NCBI RefSeq assembly: GCF_022810405.1
Contig: NZ_JALGQE010000004.1
Span: 310,001 to 374,000 of the forward strand
Direction: 5' to 3'
DNA: 64,000 nt
Source: Rhodococcus sp. ARC_M5
GTDB taxonomy: Bacteria > Actinomycetota > Actinomycetes > Mycobacteriales > Mycobacteriaceae
Positions 42,250-50,503 of this stretch are shown here, piece after piece. Below the pieces are notes generated by a model. It made no database searches. It had not been told where the DNA came from and worked only from the letters and a program-made list of their open reading frames with translations. Each line of letters begins with the position of its first letter. Position 1 is the first letter of the stretch. Both the position numbers and the translations under genes were made by a program.

Positions 42250-43580
42250 AGACATACCCCGTAGTGGTGGTCGGCGCAGGGCCCATCGGCCTGGCCGCCG
42301 CGGCGCATCTGACCGAAACCGGTTCCGACGTAGTCGTTCTCGAACGCGGACCGTCGGCCGGATCGGCAGTGTCCGAGTGGAATCACGTTCGGCTGTTCTC
42401 CCCGTGGTCCGAGGTCGTCGACCCCGCTGCTGCCCGACTGCTCGAACCCACCGGTTGGACCGCGCCGGACGGCGACACCTACGCCACCGGACGCGAATGG
42501 GTGGAGCAGTACCTCGCGCCCCTCGCCGCCGTTCTCGGCGATGCCGTCCGAACCGACTCCGAGGTGGTCGGCGTCGCTCGCCACGGACGCGACCGCGTGG
42601 TCGACGCCGGCCGCGACACCGAACCGCTGTCGGTGCACATCCGCCACTCCGACGGCAGCGAGGAACGCATCCTCGCCCGCGCCGTCGTCGACGCATCCGG
42701 CACCTGGGGATCACCGAATCCACTGGGCAGCGAGGGTCTTCCGGCCATCGGTGAGAAGGTCGCCTCAGATCGGATCGTCTACCGGGTGCCCGACCTGACC
42801 GATCCGGACGTTCGATCCACCTTCGCAGGCAAGCACATCGTCATCGCCGGCAGCGGTCACTCCGCTCTGACCGCGATCATCACTTTCGCCGAACTGGCCG
42901 CGGACGAGCCCGGTACGACGCTCACCTGGGCCGTGCGCCGAGGCGTCACCGCGGAGGTCTTCGGCGGCGGCGAAGCCGATGAACTCGCCGCCCGCGGCGC
43001 TCTGGGCCAACGCGCCAAGAAGGCCGTCGACGACGGCTTCCTCACTGTGGTCTCGGGCTTCCGCACCGAAACCGTAGCGGCGGAGGGTGATCGACTGTCA
43101 CTGGTCGGCGACACCGGGACTCGCATCGAGAACGTCGATCGCATCGTCGCACTCACCGGCTTCCGCCCGGAACTGTCCTGGCTGTCGGAAGTTCGCCTCG
43201 ACCTCGACCCCACCCTGCAGGCACCGAGATTCGTCGCCGAGTTGGTGGACCCCAACATGCACTCGTGCGGATCGGTGTCCCCGCACGGCGTCGAGGAACT
43301 CACCCAGCCCGAACCGGGCCTGTACCTGGTGGGCATGAAGAGCTACGGCCGTGCACCGACATTCCTGGCGATGACCGGATACGAGCAGGTTCGCAGCATC
43401 GCCGCCGAACTCGCAGGCGATCACGAGGGCGCGCGAAAGGTGGAGCTCACGCTTCCCGACACCGGCGTCTGCGGTGGCGCAGGCCTGTTCGACGAGCCCG
43501 ACGCCCCGTCGACCGGCGGTTGTTGCGGAGCCCCTGCGGCACCGGAGCTGATCACCCTCGGCGCACCGTCGAGCAAGTAG
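42246..43580 (+). CDS. FAD/NAD(P)-dependent oxidoreductase with Cys-rich C-terminus
   Basis: 444 residues. FAD motif VVGAGPIGLAAAAHL, second Rossmann motif IVIAGSGHSALTAI, a FRPELSW loop and a GMKSYGRAPTFLAMTGYEQ region. The last 40 residues carry GVCGGAGLF and GGCCGAP: three cysteines in a Gly-rich tail that could bind As(III) or act as a redox pair. It is a second flavoprotein at the end of the ars operon, distinct from the preceding ArsO-like gene. Function inferred only from operon membership. Confidence 0.82.
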   Translation: MKTYPVVVVGAGPIGLAAAAHLTETGSDVVVLERGPSAGSAVSEWNHVRLFSPWSEVVDPAAARLLEPTGWTAPDGDTYATGREWVEQYLAPLAAVLGDAVRTDSEVVGVARHGRDRVVDAGRDTEPLSVHIRHSDGSEERILARAVVDASGTWGSPNPLGSEGLPAIGEKVASDRIVYRVPDLTDPDVRSTFAGKHIVIAGSGHSALTAIITFAELAADEPGTTLTWAVRRGVTAEVFGGGEADELAARGALGQRAKKAVDDGFLTVVSGFRTETVAAEGDRLSLVGDTGTRIENVDRIVALTGFRPELSWLSEVRLDLDPTLQAPRFVAELVDPNMHSCGSVSPHGVEELTQPEPGLYLVGMKSYGRAPTFLAMTGYEQVRSIAAELAGDHEGARKVELTLPDTGVCGGAGLFDEPDAPSTGGCCGAPAAPELITLGAPSSK

Positions 43581-43598
43581 CGAACAGGTGACCTGAGT

Positions 43599-43652
43599 GT
43601 CCACTATTCCGGTCCAGAAGCGGGATCGCGCCTCCCTGCCAAAATAGTGGAC
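43599..43652 (+). repeat. 54-bp palindromic element, copy 1
   Basis: Ends GTCCACTATT and AATAGTGGAC are perfect inverted repeats. It lies at the convergent junction of the ars operon and the TauE gene. Two more copies are at 51318-51371 and 51428-51481, all exactly 54 bp. Confidence 0.85.
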
Positions 43653-43671
43653 GGTCAGAGCACCTGCACCG

Positions 43672-44418
43672 TCAGCCGAAGGCCTGGTAGCCCAGCCACC
43701 CGGCGAGACCGAGACCCAGAATCCCGACGCCGATGCGCAACACGATCGGCGAGATCACCTTCACCGTCGGCGGCCCGCACGCGCCGCCGACGAAACACCC
43801 GATCGCCAGGGCAAGCGCGGCCCACCAGTTCACCTGGCCGGAGAACGAAAAGATTATGGCAGCAATGAGATTGGCGATACCGAGGAAGAAGCTCTTCAGA
43901 ACGCTTGCGCGCCAGAAGGTATCCGCGGTGCAAATCAACGCCAGCGCTAGAAATATGACGCCTGCTCCGGCACCGAAATAGCCGCCGTAGATCGCGACGG
44001 CGAACAATGCCAGGGGATATAGCGTCGGAAACTGCTTGTCTCCGGACAGCTTTCGAATGCTCGGCTGCAGCAGGAGCGCAATGGCTGCCATCGCCACCAG
44101 GAACGGGACAACCGCCTCGAACGAACCGTCCGGGGTGACGAGCAACAGAACGGCGCCGGTGCTACCGCCCAGCGCGGAATAGATCGCGTACCGAACCAAC
44201 TGCTTGCCGTCCTTGGCCAGCTCGGCCGAGGAACTCGCCGTCGCGCCCACACCGGCGGCGACCAACGCGACCGTGTTCGTCACGTTCGCGGACACCGCAG
44301 GTAGACCCACCGCCAGCAGAGCCGGATAGGACACCAGCGACGCGAGCCCGGTGACGAACCCGATGAGCCCAGCGAAGAACCCGGCCACCACCAGAAGTCC
44401 GAAATCGAGCACAGTCAC
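43672..44418 (-). CDS. TauE/SafE-family permease
   Basis: 248 residues, eight helices. Conserved GFFAGLIGFVTGLASLVSYPALL at the start and GGYFGAGAGVIFLAL mark the TauE/SafE repeats. Members export sulfite, sulfoacetate or similar anions. GTG at 44418 has TAGTTT then 6 nt on the minus strand, so it is leaderless. Not part of the ars operon (opposite strand). Confidence 0.88.
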   Translation of the reverse strand: MTVLDFGLLVVAGFFAGLIGFVTGLASLVSYPALLAVGLPAVSANVTNTVALVAAGVGATASSSAELAKDGKQLVRYAIYSALGGSTGAVLLLVTPDGSFEAVVPFLVAMAAIALLLQPSIRKLSGDKQFPTLYPLALFAVAIYGGYFGAGAGVIFLALALICTADTFWRASVLKSFFLGIANLIAAIIFSFSGQVNWWAALALAIGCFVGGACGPPTVKVISPIVLRIGVGILGLGLAGWLGYQAFG

Positions 44419-44424
44419 CGAACA

Positions 44425-44430
44425 AAACTA
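44425..44430 (-). promoter_or_regulatory. -10 box of the TauE/SafE gene
   Basis: TAGTTT on the minus strand, 6 nt, GTG at 44418. Confidence 0.5.
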
Positions 44431-44454
44431 CCGTGCCTAACTATCTGGTCCACA

Positions 44455-46125
44455 TCACTCGACGGGGTTGGCCATCTCCTGCAGCAACCGGCTCGTCATC
44501 CGCACTGCCTGATCCCCACCGTCTGCGTCCTCGATGTACACCGCGAAGGCGACGTCACCACTGGTGGCGAGAACGAACCGATCGTCGGCACTTTCCCCGG
44601 CGAATCCCTGCACACCGTCGAACGTATCGAGGCCGCTGCTCCTCGACGAGTCGGCGAGTATGCCGCGCAATCGATTTGCCGCATCCGAGCCGATGGCCTC
44701 GGACTCGCGATTCGCGACGGCGGTCTGACCGGCGACGATCGTCGGAATCGGAGCGCTGCCCCGCGAGATCGCGGCCGCCATCTGCGCGAGTCCGAACGGC
44801 GTCACCGTCGCCTCGTCCCCGGAGGACGTGGACACGGTCCTGATGCCGTCGATCGCGCTGCGACTGTCGGCGGGAGTACCGGTGTAGGCATCGAGCCCGG
44901 GCATCGAGTAGCTGATTCCGAGACCGAGCCCCGCAGCCGCGTCCTCGGCGCTGGCGTCACCGCGATCGGACTGCACTGCTCTCACCAACTCGGACGCGGT
45001 GCCGGCCGGGTAGGAGCCCCCGAACACGACGTCGCCCTGCTCGTTCGCGTAACTGTTCTGTGCCGCAGCGAGAATCGCTCCGGTCGAGGTGGACAGTGCG
45101 ACGATCGACGCCGACGACCCCGCCATGACAACTGCGTTCTCGGCTGCCAGCTGGACGCGCGGATCGAGCGTCGCGTGCAGGTCCGGTCCGCCGGGTCCTT
45201 GGAATCCGACGCGGCGTTCGCCGGTGCCGTCGACGGTGTAGGTGTCGACGGCCCAGCCTGCGGTGGCGTCGCGTCCGGCCTGCCAGGCGCTGCGCAGGGA
45301 GTCGAGCACGGGTGAGGTGATCCGACGGTCGTCGACGATGAGCTTGGGTTGCGGAGAAACCACCACTCCCGGCACGGCTCGCAGGTCGTCTTCGAGGACG
45401 GCGAAGTCGTCGTCGCGCAGAGTCACTGCCGTGATCGGCGCACCGCCGGACGAATTCAACTCTGCCAGCATCGATTCGGAGGTGATGAGCGGTGCGACAA
45501 CGTCGATGACGTCCGCGAGTTGTGCGGTGGACGCCGCCGGATCGCTCATCTGCGCCGGGTCGAGGGTAATGGCGTTGATGGTTCGCTCGCTCATCAGCAC
45601 GTTGTTCGCGGCGTCGAAGATCAGCGGCGGCGCGGCGTCGGTGCGGGTGTAGCGAACAGATCCCCCCGAGGTGAGGTCGGGGACGAGGGTGGCCGGATCC
45701 CACGCGATGCGCCAGCCGACGCTGAGCTTCTTGGTCGAGCCCTGTGCGCTGTACTTCCAGTCCTTGCCCTCACCGAAGTTCCACGCGGACGCGAGAGTGA
45801 AGAAGCCACTCTCGTCGGAGAGGTCCATGTACTGGGTCAGATCGAAATCACCGGTGGACGTGCCGCCGGCCGACAAGCCGTCGAACATCTGGTTCAGCGC
45901 AGCCGTCGCGGCGTTCGGGTAGGTCGTCATCGCAGCAGCCGTCGCGACGTCTCGGTTGTCCAGAGCATCGACGAACTTCGAGACCAGCACCTCGGCCTCG
46001 CTCGGCGGGCGATCGACCATCCAGAACACTGCCGAAACCGTCAACGTCGCCGATGCTGCAACGGCGACGAGGTAGCGACCGCGGACCTTGCGCGGGCCAC
46101 GACGGGCACGACTCATAGAACTCAT
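44455..46125 (-). CDS. PBP2a-like paralogue without catalytic motifs (probable pseudo-enzyme)
   Basis: 556 residues. One N-terminal membrane anchor (residues 18-37), an NTF2-like MecA_N domain (45-160), a dimerisation region, and a transpeptidase-like domain. Aligned with the neighbour at 46225, the S-T-F-K motif is replaced by T376-A-S-E379 (SYPAGTASEL), the region with S-C-N is deleted, and K-T-G is gone (VQGFAGESADD). It therefore should not acylate penicillin or cross-link peptidoglycan. The open frame is intact and the N-terminal domains are conserved, so a structural or regulatory role is likely rather than recent decay. TATTGT lies 5 nt before the ATG at 46125; ATG at 46116 is an alternative. 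Confidence 0.85.
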   Translation of the reverse strand: MSSMSRARRGPRKVRGRYLVAVAASATLTVSAVFWMVDRPPSEAEVLVSKFVDALDNRDVATAAAMTTYPNAATAALNQMFDGLSAGGTSTGDFDLTQYMDLSDESGFFTLASAWNFGEGKDWKYSAQGSTKKLSVGWRIAWDPATLVPDLTSGGSVRYTRTDAAPPLIFDAANNVLMSERTINAITLDPAQMSDPAASTAQLADVIDVVAPLITSESMLAELNSSGGAPITAVTLRDDDFAVLEDDLRAVPGVVVSPQPKLIVDDRRITSPVLDSLRSAWQAGRDATAGWAVDTYTVDGTGERRVGFQGPGGPDLHATLDPRVQLAAENAVVMAGSSASIVALSTSTGAILAAAQNSYANEQGDVVFGGSYPAGTASELVRAVQSDRGDASAEDAAAGLGLGISYSMPGLDAYTGTPADSRSAIDGIRTVSTSSGDEATVTPFGLAQMAAAISRGSAPIPTIVAGQTAVANRESEAIGSDAANRLRGILADSSRSSGLDTFDGVQGFAGESADDRFVLATSGDVAFAVYIEDADGGDQAVRMTSRLLQEMANPVE

Positions 46126-46213
46126 GAGTCACAATATTCACTGTAGTCACACGAGTAACAAGCACGGGATTCATACGAGCCGGTCACGATTGGGATACGG
46201 CGTGGTCTGTTTA

Positions 46214-46234
46214 CCTGAGGCTGTTCACCTCAGG
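46214..46234 (-). terminator. Small hairpin at the PBP stop codon
   Basis: CCTGAGG (46214-46220) and CCTCAGG (46228-46234) with a 7-nt loop. It contains the stop codon of the PBP gene. Confidence 0.4.
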
Positions 46235-48054
46235 AAACGTCCCGCAGCCTCGATGGCCGGCGTAGAGCTGCCCGCGTTGTTCACGAAGACCGCGAACGCA
46301 AGATCACCGGAAATCCCGACGAACCAGCCGTGAGCGCCCTCGTTGTTCGCACCGAACTCAGCGGTGCCGGTCTTGCCCAGCAACCCGGGGATGTCGTTGA
46401 GCGCCGTAGCCGTGCCGCCGGTGATGGTCTCGCGCATCATGGCTTTGACCTCCTCGGTGACCTGTGCATTCACCGCTGCCGGCTGCATGTTTCCCACGCC
46501 GGGCTCACCTGCGACAACCGTCGGTGGGAGCAAACCGTTGTTCGCGATCGACGACGCGACCATCGCCATTCCGAACGGCGACGCGGTCACCTGCCCCTGA
46601 CCGATGGCGGATTCGACGCGCTGCGCCGGGGTGTCGGCCGACGGCACCGAACCGGTGACCGTCGTCAGCCCGGGGGTGACGTAGTCGACGCCGAGGCCGT
46701 ACTGCGCGGCCGCGTCGGTCAGTCCGTTCGGCGGGAGTGCCACGCCGAGGCGGCCCATCGTCGTGTTGCACGACTTGGCAAAGGCGGTGTGCAGCGGCAC
46801 CTCACCGAGATCGAAGTTGTCGTCGTTCGGGATCTGCCTGCCCTCGATGTTCTCGGTCGCCGGGCACGCCAGCACGGTATCGGGAGTGACGGCACCGGAC
46901 TGCAGTGCAGCCGAGGTCGTCACCGTCTTGAACGTCGACCCCGGCGGGTACAGACCGGTCAGCGCGATCGGACCCTCGGCGTCCGCGGCGGCATTCTGCG
47001 CCACGGCGAGAACCGCCCCCGTCGACGGCCGAAGCGCGACGATCGCAGCCTGCTGCGGCAGCGACGCGAGGGCATTCTCGGCTTTGAGCTGCAGAGCCGA
47101 GTCCAGGGTGGTCGCAATGTCGTCGCCGGTTCCGGCATCGCGTCCGGCAAGCGGAGTGATGGTGCCGTCGGCGGCTACGGCCTGCACGGCCCACCCACGA
47201 TTGGCCGCCTGCTCCTGCTCCCACAGCGTCGTCAGGTCGCTGAGGACCGGCGAGACGAGGTTGCGGTCGGTGGCGAGCAGTCGCGTCTGCGGAGCCAGCG
47301 TGACTCCGGGGACGGTCGCGAGCTGGGCACCGATGGGATCGATATCCGCCTGACGGAGAGTGACGACTGTCGCTGAATTACCCTGCGCGCCAGCAACAGT
47401 CGCCGCGACCGACTCTGCTGTGATGCCCGGAACGACGGATCCGACGAGGTTCGCGACCGCTGCCGGATCCGCTGTCGCATCGACGTTGACGAGGGTGACC
47501 ACCTGCTGCGACATGAGCTCGACGCCGTTGCCGTCGAAGATGCGCGGTGCGACGAGTGCGTCGGTCGGCGTGAAGCGCACCGACGAGTCGGCCGTCAGCC
47601 CCGGTGCCAACATCGCCGGATCCCACGCGATTTTCCATCCCTGCTCGGTCTCCGTCGCGGACGCCGAGGTGGTGTAGCTCCACTCCTTCGGCTCACCGTC
47701 GGGTTCGGCGGTGCCGTCGGTGGTCGTCGAGAAGCGCCAGTCGGCATTCAACGTGAACGAACCGGCGTCCTCGTTGGGGTCGACGGCCTCGAAATCGGGA
47801 GTTGCCGTGACCGTTCCGCCGCCGGACAAACCGTCGTACAACGCGGTGAGCGCTGCCGTCGCACCCGCCGGATCGGTGGTCAACGCAGCCGCCTGATCGA
47901 TGTTCGAGCTGTTCACCGCGGCCGCGAACTGCTCGGCGACCGTCTGCGGCTGATCCGGACCACTCTGACCGCAGGCGGCAAGCACCAACGCCGATACGGA
48001 CACGATCACGGCCAGAGTCGTCGGTCTTCTCGAAGTGCGCACGGAGTCGATCAT
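46225..48054 (-). CDS. Class B penicillin-binding lipoprotein with MecA_N domain (PBP-lipo type)
   Basis: 609 residues. Lipoprotein signal VSALVLAACGQ (Cys28), NTF2-like MecA_N domain (about 40-150), PBP dimerisation region, and an intact transpeptidase domain: S373-T-F-K (YPPGSTFKTV), S428-C-N (KSCNTTMG) and K561-T-G (LGKTGTAEF). It cross-links peptidoglycan outside the membrane and resembles M. tuberculosis Rv2864c. ATG at 48054 with GGAGG upstream. It is directly upstream of the catalytically dead paralogue on the same strand, with a 99-bp gap. Confidence 0.93.
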   Translation of the reverse strand: MIDSVRTSRRPTTLAVIVSVSALVLAACGQSGPDQPQTVAEQFAAAVNSSNIDQAAALTTDPAGATAALTALYDGLSGGGTVTATPDFEAVDPNEDAGSFTLNADWRFSTTTDGTAEPDGEPKEWSYTTSASATETEQGWKIAWDPAMLAPGLTADSSVRFTPTDALVAPRIFDGNGVELMSQQVVTLVNVDATADPAAVANLVGSVVPGITAESVAATVAGAQGNSATVVTLRQADIDPIGAQLATVPGVTLAPQTRLLATDRNLVSPVLSDLTTLWEQEQAANRGWAVQAVAADGTITPLAGRDAGTGDDIATTLDSALQLKAENALASLPQQAAIVALRPSTGAVLAVAQNAAADAEGPIALTGLYPPGSTFKTVTTSAALQSGAVTPDTVLACPATENIEGRQIPNDDNFDLGEVPLHTAFAKSCNTTMGRLGVALPPNGLTDAAAQYGLGVDYVTPGLTTVTGSVPSADTPAQRVESAIGQGQVTASPFGMAMVASSIANNGLLPPTVVAGEPGVGNMQPAAVNAQVTEEVKAMMRETITGGTATALNDIPGLLGKTGTAEFGANNEGAHGWFVGISGDLAFAVFVNNAGSSTPAIEAAGRFLR

Positions 48055-48146
48055 GCCCCAGCGCCTCCGCGAAACTCTGGTGGCACGATCCTGAAATTGG
48101 GTGTAATTATGTAATCAGTCTTACAACCACAATCTCGGGAGCCCAC

Positions 48147-48692
48147 ATGAAACCCAACGGACGCTCGTTCGGTCGCCCCGGCGGCTGGCAGCACGCAGAC
48201 ATTCCGAACGCCACCGACGCAGCCGACTGGTTCGGTGGCCGACTCCCGGACACCTGGTTCGACGGTGCCGCCTCCGTCGAGGTCGATCGAGAGGAGATCG
48301 TCGTCGTCGGGACACTGCCCGTAGAGCAGGACAGTTCACCCGCAGCCACCGAGGGCCGTATCGCGCGGTTCCGGGAAACGACCCGCGGCGACCGCATGCA
48401 CATCGCCGACGAGGCCGAGAAGCGGTACGGACGCAAGGTCGCCTGGGGAGTGAGAACCGGATCCGAAACGGTCCTGTTCACCCACCTCGCGGTACCGGTC
48501 ATGACCCGCCTACGTCAGCCCGAGCGTCGCGTCCTGGACACCCTCGTCGACGCCGGCGTGGCCCGGTCTCGCGCCGACGCCCTCGCCTGGGCCGTCAAGC
48601 TGGTCGGTGAACACACACAGGAGTGGCTCGACGAACTGCGCGGAGCCATGGAGACGGTCGACGAACTGCGCAAGAAGGGCCCCACGGTGTAA
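48147..48692 (+). CDS. Conserved actinobacterial hypothetical protein
   Basis: 181 residues, no signal or membrane helix. It has GRLPDTWFDG near residue 30, a beta-rich first half and a helical C-terminus (LDTLVDAGVARSRADALAWAVKLVGEHTQEWLDEL). The helical part resembles ribbon-helix-helix-like or small regulatory proteins, but I cannot name a family. GGGAG lies 5 nt before the ATG, and the upstream AT-rich stretch TAATTATGTAAT at about 48104-48115 looks like a promoter. Divergent from the PBP gene. Confidence 0.7.
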   Translation: MKPNGRSFGRPGGWQHADIPNATDAADWFGGRLPDTWFDGAASVEVDREEIVVVGTLPVEQDSSPAATEGRIARFRETTRGDRMHIADEAEKRYGRKVAWGVRTGSETVLFTHLAVPVMTRLRQPERRVLDTLVDAGVARSRADALAWAVKLVGEHTQEWLDELRGAMETVDELRKKGPTV

Positions 48693-48725
48693 TTCGCTTG
48701 CGCGCTCGTCGGGTTCGGGGCTAGC

Positions 48726-48785
48726 GTGATTCTCGCCTTGTTGCCCACAGATTCGGAGAGGCCATTGCTCTTCCAGAGGTTCTAG
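48726..48785 (+). other. Possible leader peptide before the ABC-F gene
   Basis: A 19-codon frame GTG...TAG (48726-48785) ends 40 nt before the ABC-F start, with TAGCGT just at its beginning. An internal start with GGAGAGG upstream (TTG-CTC-TTC-CAG-AGG-TTC-TAG) is also possible. Resistance-type ABC-F genes often have such leaders; the evidence here is only position. Confidence 0.25.
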
Positions 48786-48825
48786 ACGCCTGCAGATCGT
48801 CCGCATGCACACCTTTGGAGCGCCC

Positions 48826-50427
48826 ATGCCTCATTCATCCTCCCTTTCTGTCTCGAACCTGACGTTCTCTTGGCCCGACGGCGACCCCGTGTTCGACGCC
48901 TTGTCGGCCATCTTTCCCAGCGGCACAACAGGTCTCATCGGATCCAACGGTGCCGGGAAGTCGACGCTCCTGCGATTGCTCGCCGGGGAGTCGACACCGC
49001 AACGAGGGTCCATCTCGATACCGGGCGTCTTGGGGTACCTGCGTCAGGACGTCGCCCTGGACCCCGACCTGCCCGTGGATCGGGTCCTGGCGATCGATTC
49101 TGTGCGAAAAGCACTGCACCGCATCGAATCCGGGGATTCCACCGAGGACGACTTCGCGATGGTCGGGTCCGCCTGGGACGTCGAGGAACGCGCTCTGGCA
49201 CTGCTGAGCAAGCTCGGACTCGGCGGCATCGTCGGCTCTCTCGATGACCTCGATCGACGGGTCGGCACCCTGTCGGGCGGCGAGACCATGCTGCTCGCTC
49301 TCACGGCAGAGTTACTGGCCGAGCCCGACGTACTGCTGCTGGACGAGCCCACCAACAACCTCGATCAGGTTGCGCGAGAACGCTTGTACACGGCGGTCGA
49401 CGGCTACACGGGTGTGCTGATCGTGTGTACTCACGATCTCGAGCTGCTCGAACGCGTCGACACCATCGCCGAGGTCCGGGCCGAGCGTCGCGGAGTCTCG
49501 CGGCTGCGCATGTTCGGCGGCAACTATCAGCACTATCGCTCGGTGGTCGACGCAGAACAGGAGGCGGCACGGGCAACTATCCGCGACGCCAAGAACGACG
49601 TCCGCAAGCAGGAACGCGAATTGATCGACACACAGATCAAACTCGACAGACGCCTGCGCTTCGGCAAGAAGATGGAAGAGCAGAAGCGCGTGCCTCCGAT
49701 CCTTGCAGGCCGACGCAAGCGGGCCGCCCAGGAATCAGCCGGCAAACTTCGCGGAACCCACAGCGACCGCGTCGACGACGCCCGATCATCACTGTCGGCC
49801 GCCGAGGATCTCCTGCGCGACGACCGCGAGATTCGCGTCGACCTCCCGGCAACGAAAGTTCATCCCGGACAGGTGGTTCTGGCTCACGACGACATAAACA
49901 TCGTGGGTCCCGAACGCATCGCACTGATCGGACCGAACGGTAGCGGCAAGACCACCCTGTTGCGGGCCTTGGACGCCACCGGGGCAGAGGTGCCGTGGAA
50001 GTATCTGCCGCAGCGACTCGACGTCTTCGACGAAGCTCGCACCGTCGCCGAGAACGTATCCGACGTTGCACCACACGCCACCGCCGAACAGATCCGGGGA
50101 CAACTCGCGCGCTTCCTGTTCCGCGGATCCGACGCCGACGCCGTCGTCGCCACCCTCTCCGGTGGCGAACGACTACGGGCGGCACTGGCACGAATTCTGC
50201 TGGCCGACCCTGCCCCGAAACTACTGATGCTCGACGAACCCACCAACAATCTCGACATCACCAGCCGACAACACCTCATCGACGCGCTCGGGACATTCGA
50301 GGGTGCGCTGATCATCGCGAGCCACGATCGACCGTTCCTCGACGCCATCGCCCCCACCCGCATCATCGACCTCACCCCGACCGCCGAATCCGCCGAAGAA
50401 GCGCCCACCCGTAGGGACTCAATGTGA
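48826..50427 (+). CDS. ABC-F family ATPase
   Basis: 533 residues. Two nucleotide-binding domains without membrane segments. NBD1: Walker A GSNGAGKST, signature LSGGE, Walker B LLLDEPTNNLD. NBD2: GPNGSGKTT, LSGGE, LMLDEPTNNLD. The linker between them (about 235-340) is charged and helical (KQERELIDTQIKLDRRLRFGKKMEEQKR), the region that reaches the ribosome's peptidyl-transferase centre in resistance-type ABC-F proteins. Candidate roles are ribosome protection or translation quality control. ATG at 48826 with TTTGGAG 5 nt upstream is chosen over the ATG at 48805. Confidence 0.9.
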   Translation: MPHSSSLSVSNLTFSWPDGDPVFDALSAIFPSGTTGLIGSNGAGKSTLLRLLAGESTPQRGSISIPGVLGYLRQDVALDPDLPVDRVLAIDSVRKALHRIESGDSTEDDFAMVGSAWDVEERALALLSKLGLGGIVGSLDDLDRRVGTLSGGETMLLALTAELLAEPDVLLLDEPTNNLDQVARERLYTAVDGYTGVLIVCTHDLELLERVDTIAEVRAERRGVSRLRMFGGNYQHYRSVVDAEQEAARATIRDAKNDVRKQERELIDTQIKLDRRLRFGKKMEEQKRVPPILAGRRKRAAQESAGKLRGTHSDRVDDARSSLSAAEDLLRDDREIRVDLPATKVHPGQVVLAHDDINIVGPERIALIGPNGSGKTTLLRALDATGAEVPWKYLPQRLDVFDEARTVAENVSDVAPHATAEQIRGQLARFLFRGSDADAVVATLSGGERLRAALARILLADPAPKLLMLDEPTNNLDITSRQHLIDALGTFEGALIIASHDRPFLDAIAPTRIIDLTPTAESAEEAPTRRDSM

Positions 50428-50503
50428 CATTTGGTGGACGGGAGTGGAGCCTGCGGAACGACCCACAGGCGCAGTGTGGGGGTCAATGTCACGTTGAGTG
50501 GAC
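50418..50503 (+). repeat. Pair of 22-bp direct repeats flanking an inverted 9104-type repeat core
   Basis: CTCAATGTGACATTTGGTGG(AC) at 50418-50439 and GTCAATGTCACGTTGAGTGG(AC) at 50482-50503 match at 17 of 22 positions. Between them, 50440-50463 is the reverse complement of the 9104 repeat core. The second repeat contains the GTG used as start of the hydrolase gene. Confidence 0.65.

Noticed and set aside
44455..46125. Pseudogene call for the PBP paralogue
   Set aside because: All catalytic motifs are gone but there is no frameshift or stop over 556 codons and other domains are kept, so I list it as an intact non-catalytic protein.
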